Positions 23,777 through 25,829 of a DNA stretch of 25,829 bases are shown here, piece by piece. Below the pieces are notes generated by a model that did no database searches, was not told the DNA's origin, and saw nothing but the letters and a program-made list of their open reading frames with translations. Both the position numbers and the translations under genes were made by a program. The first letter of the stretch is position 1. The number at the start of each line of letters is the position of its first letter. Location: contig JANOSH010000012.1 in NCBI GenBank assembly GCA_031415695.1, forward strand, positions 1 to 25,829, read 5' to 3'. Source of the DNA: JANOSH01 sp031415695. Lineage in GTDB: Bacteria; Actinomycetota; Acidimicrobiia; Acidimicrobiales; Ilumatobacteraceae.

Positions 23777-24777
23777 CACCCCGCGACAACGAGGCACGAC
23801 CGCTATACGTCACTGAGAACGGCGTGACTGTCGGGCTGCGCGATGGGCGTGTGGAGGTGCGGCAACGAAACGAGTGCCTCCGCGCCGTTCGACTACTCGA
23901 TGTCTCGCAACTCAACGTCATCGGCAACGGTCAAGTGACCACCCAACTTTTGCGCGAGTTGTTTCGGCGCGAGGTGCCAGTGCTGTGGTTCAGCTACGGC
24001 GGGTGGTTCTCAGGGATGGCCGAAGGATTACCGTCGAAACACATCGAGCTTCGGCGAAGACAGTACGGCGTGGCGTTTGAGACCGGCCTTCCGGTCGCCC
24101 GACGGATGATTGAGGGCAAGATCCGGAACTGTCGAACCCTGTTACGACGAAACGGCCGACCGCCAAACGATGAGGTGTATGCGAGCCTCAAGAAGCTTGC
24201 GGCGGATGCACTAGCGGCGCCAACCATCGCCTCACTTCTTGGTACCGAAGGTGCAGCTGCCCGTCTCTACTTCGGCCAATTTTCGACGATGCTTCGCACG
24301 GACTTCGGTTTCGACTTCGAAGGCCGCAATCGTCGGCCGCCTAAAGACCCGATGAACTGCATCCTGTCCTATCTCTACGCCATGTTGGCCAAGGATCTCA
24401 CGGCAGTGACCCATGGTGTCGGCTTCGACCCGTACATGGGTTTCTACCACCGGCCAAGGTTCGGCCGGCCTGCGCTGGCGCTCGATCTGGCCGAGGAGTT
24501 TCGCCCGCTAATAGCCGACTCGGTGGCTATCAACTTAGTAAACAATGGCGAGGTGAAGCCGTCCGATTTTCTTGTTCGGGCGGGCGGGGTGAGCCTCACG
24601 CCCGCTGGCAGGCGAGCAGTGATAACGGCGTACGAGCGACGCCTCGACACCGAGGTAACACATCCGGTGTTTGGATATCGCATTACGTACCGGCGGGTTT
24701 TAGAAGTGCAAGCAAGGATCCTCGGCGCTTACGTCCTGCGGGAGATTCCCGAATACGTCCCATTCGTGACGAGGTGA
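23713..24777 (+). CDS. cas1: Cas1 part of the Cas4-Cas1 fusion
   Basis: This frame encodes the end of Cas4 (LCLPDETNHL), a linker, and a complete Cas1 integrase from about PLYVTENGVTVGL. The metal-binding residues are present: E in GTEGAAARLYFGQF, H in GFDPYMGFYHRPRFGR and the acids in LALDLAEEFRPLI. With Cas2 it inserts new spacers at the leader end of the array. The frame is open from 23641, upstream of the putative frameshift. Without the fusion, translation could only start at weak sites such as TTG 23713, which would give a Cas1 lacking Cas4. cas2 starts 9 nt downstream. Confidence 0.88.
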   Translation: MCLPDETNHLSHRSVRPPRRLTPRDNEARPLYVTENGVTVGLRDGRVEVRQRNECLRAVRLLDVSQLNVIGNGQVTTQLLRELFRREVPVLWFSYGGWFSGMAEGLPSKHIELRRRQYGVAFETGLPVARRMIEGKIRNCRTLLRRNGRPPNDEVYASLKKLAADALAAPTIASLLGTEGAAARLYFGQFSTMLRTDFGFDFEGRNRRPPKDPMNCILSYLYAMLAKDLTAVTHGVGFDPYMGFYHRPRFGRPALALDLAEEFRPLIADSVAINLVNNGEVKPSDFLVRAGGVSLTPAGRRAVITAYERRLDTEVTHPVFGYRITYRRVLEVQARILGAYVLREIPEYVPFVTR

Positions 24778-24786
24778 GGTGAGCTC

Positions 24787-25086
24787 TTGGCTAGCGGACG
24801 GCGTCGGTACCTCGTTACATATGACATTCGCAACGACAAGCGACTGCGCAAGGTTCACAAAACGATGAAAGAATTCGGTTGGTCGATGCAGTACTCCGTG
24901 TTTATCTGCGACCTCGACAAGATGGAGCTGATCGACCTGCAGACACGCCTAGGATTCGAGATGCATCACAGGGACGACTCGATCGCCATTATTGACCTCG
25001 GTGACCCGCATGAGCGCGGCCGATCATGCTTTGCATTCATGGGTTCCGCCCCCGCATTACCGACGAGTGGACCGGTCGTAATCTGA
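24787..25086 (+). CDS. cas2: Cas2
   Basis: The 99-residue protein begins ASGRRRYLVTYDIRNDKRLR, with the conserved Asp in VTYDIRND of the Cas2 ferredoxin-like fold, then GWSMQYSVFICDLDKMEL and ending LPTSGPVVI. It is the dimeric scaffold for Cas1 in spacer integration. The start is TTG 24787, with AGGTGAG 4-10 nt upstream; no ATG fits the conserved N terminus. The first repeat of the array is 170 nt downstream. Confidence 0.9.
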   Translation: MASGRRRYLVTYDIRNDKRLRKVHKTMKEFGWSMQYSVFICDLDKMELIDLQTRLGFEMHHRDDSIAIIDLGDPHERGRSCFAFMGSAPALPTSGPVVI

Positions 25087-25256
25087 ATGTGCGAGCGGTC
25101 CAATGACACCTCAATTCCCGGGCAGCGCTCGCCACCTGCTCAAGACCACTTTCGCCCTTTGACAACCGATACAGTTCGACGCCCGGTAGGCCACTTGCGA
25201 CACCGCTCGCAAATGGCCACAAACCACCTGCTCAGCCGCATCAAATACGGCGAGCC
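25087..25256 (+). promoter_or_regulatory. Candidate CRISPR leader
   Basis: The 170 nt between cas2 and the first repeat hold no gene. TTGACA (25159-25164) is a perfect -35 hexamer, but nothing like TANNNT stands 17 nt later, so a promoter here is only suggested. If the array is read on the plus strand this is the leader. If it is read on the minus strand, the leader is beyond the right edge. Confidence 0.35.
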
Positions 25257-25829
25257 CTTCGCCACGCCTTTCGGCGTGGCCTTCATTGCGGCATCTGTCC
25301 GATCGACTCGGATGTCCCGCGCCCATCCGACTTCGCCACGCCTTTCGGCGTGGCCTTCATTGCGGCCAAGCGCCGTTTCTTGCGTGTAGCGGCAACGTCG
25401 TCGGGCTTCGCCACGCCTTTCGGCGTGGCCTTCATTGCGGCACAAAGTTCTCAAGGGGCATAAACGTGACCGCCATTCAGCTTCGCCACGCCTTTCGGCG
25501 TGGCCTTCATTGCGGCGACTATCGCATCGGTGACAGCCGTGCGCTGATCCGCGAACTTCGCCACGCCTTTCGGCGTGGCCTTCATTGCGGCTACGCGGCA
25601 GTCGTCGTCCTTGAAGTCGACGCCGCGTGCTTCGCCACGCCTTTCGGCGTGGCCTTCATTGCGGCGGTGTGCTCGAGAAACTCGGATGCGGTGAGCCACG
25701 TGCCGCCGACTTCGCCACGCCTTTCGGCGTGGCCTTCATTGCGGCGCCCTGTTTGTGTTTGGCTATCCTGCCGTTTTTGCCTTCGCCACGCCTTTCGGCG
25801 TGGCCTTCATTGCGGCCACGCGGACTGGG
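25257..25829 (+). CRISPR. CRISPR array, eight identical 36-bp repeats, continues past the window
   Basis: Repeats start at 25257, 25331, 25406, 25481, 25556, 25630, 25710 and 25781, each 36 bp and identical by eye. The unit begins CTTC, has a perfect 8-bp stem GCCACGCC and GGCGTGGC around a TTTC loop, and ends CTTCATTGCGGC. Spacers are 38, 39, 39, 39, 38, 44 and 35 bp; the eighth is cut by the window end after 13 bases. The bases flanking the repeats vary, which fixes the 36-bp boundary. The array belongs to the type I-G genes upstream; the hairpin would be the Csb2 processing site. No degenerate terminal repeat is visible. Transcription direction is not settled by the sequence. Confidence 0.97.

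Noticed and set aside
25111..25699. Minus-strand frames with repeated RNEGHAERRGEA-like units resembling a repeat protein
   Set aside because: The repetition is simply translation of the CRISPR repeats read through open frames.

Overview
The window is high-GC DNA with codon use, PriA/HisA-type, PotABCD and PIN-domain sequences, and apparently leaderless promoters, that together suggest an Actinomycetota genome. A member of Acidimicrobiia is my best guess, but that is inference. About two thirds of it looks like accessory DNA.

Bases 1-7,350 look like an integrated or plasmid-derived mobile region. It opens with a small ribbon-helix-helix antitoxin. On the minus strand follow a MobF (TrwC/TraI-like) relaxase-helicase, broken by a one-base frameshift near its N terminus and carrying an excisionase-like helix-turn-helix inside the relaxase domain, and a small winged-helix-like protein. 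Next are a two-gene PIN-toxin module, a stretch of decayed sequence (4,881-5,512) with an AbiEi-type antitoxin remnant, and an ATPase-nuclease (ATPase_2/DUF234 type) with a textbook leaderless promoter. A 189-bp direct repeat, about 90% identical, lies at 3,206 and 7,101. It is the 3' part of the winged-helix gene and brackets the toxin and ATPase genes.

Bases 7,350-13,320 look more like ordinary chromosome: an ECF sigma factor, a tiny membrane protein coupled by ATGA to an APH/choline-kinase-like phosphotransferase, and a complete potA-potD-potB-potC polyamine ABC transporter operon. A 15-bp perfect stem-loop sits between potD and potB, and a second hairpin follows potC. Bases 13,320-15,950 hold a 5'-truncated hisA, an arylamine N-acetyltransferase with an intact C-H-D triad, a dead VapC with an in-frame TAG, a small antitoxin-like protein and a Uma2-family nuclease that also seems leaderless.

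Bases 15,950-25,829 are a type I-G (formerly I-U) CRISPR-Cas locus: cas3 (helicase then HD), csx17 (cas8), csb1 (cas7), csb2 (cas5-cas6), cas4-cas1, cas2, and an array of at least eight identical 36-bp repeats that runs off the window. The genes are tightly packed on the plus strand. Csx17, Csb1 and Csb2 should form the crRNA-guided complex that recruits Cas3, and Cas4-1 with Cas2 should acquire spacers. The cas4-cas1 fusion is interrupted by one missing C just before its CPRC iron-sulfur motif, so acquisition may be impaired unless this is a sequence error. The most unexpected signal is in the cas3 leader: two degenerate copies of the CRISPR repeat lie directly downstream of a TATAGT box. They could be a mini-CRISPR or CreR-like regulator of the locus.
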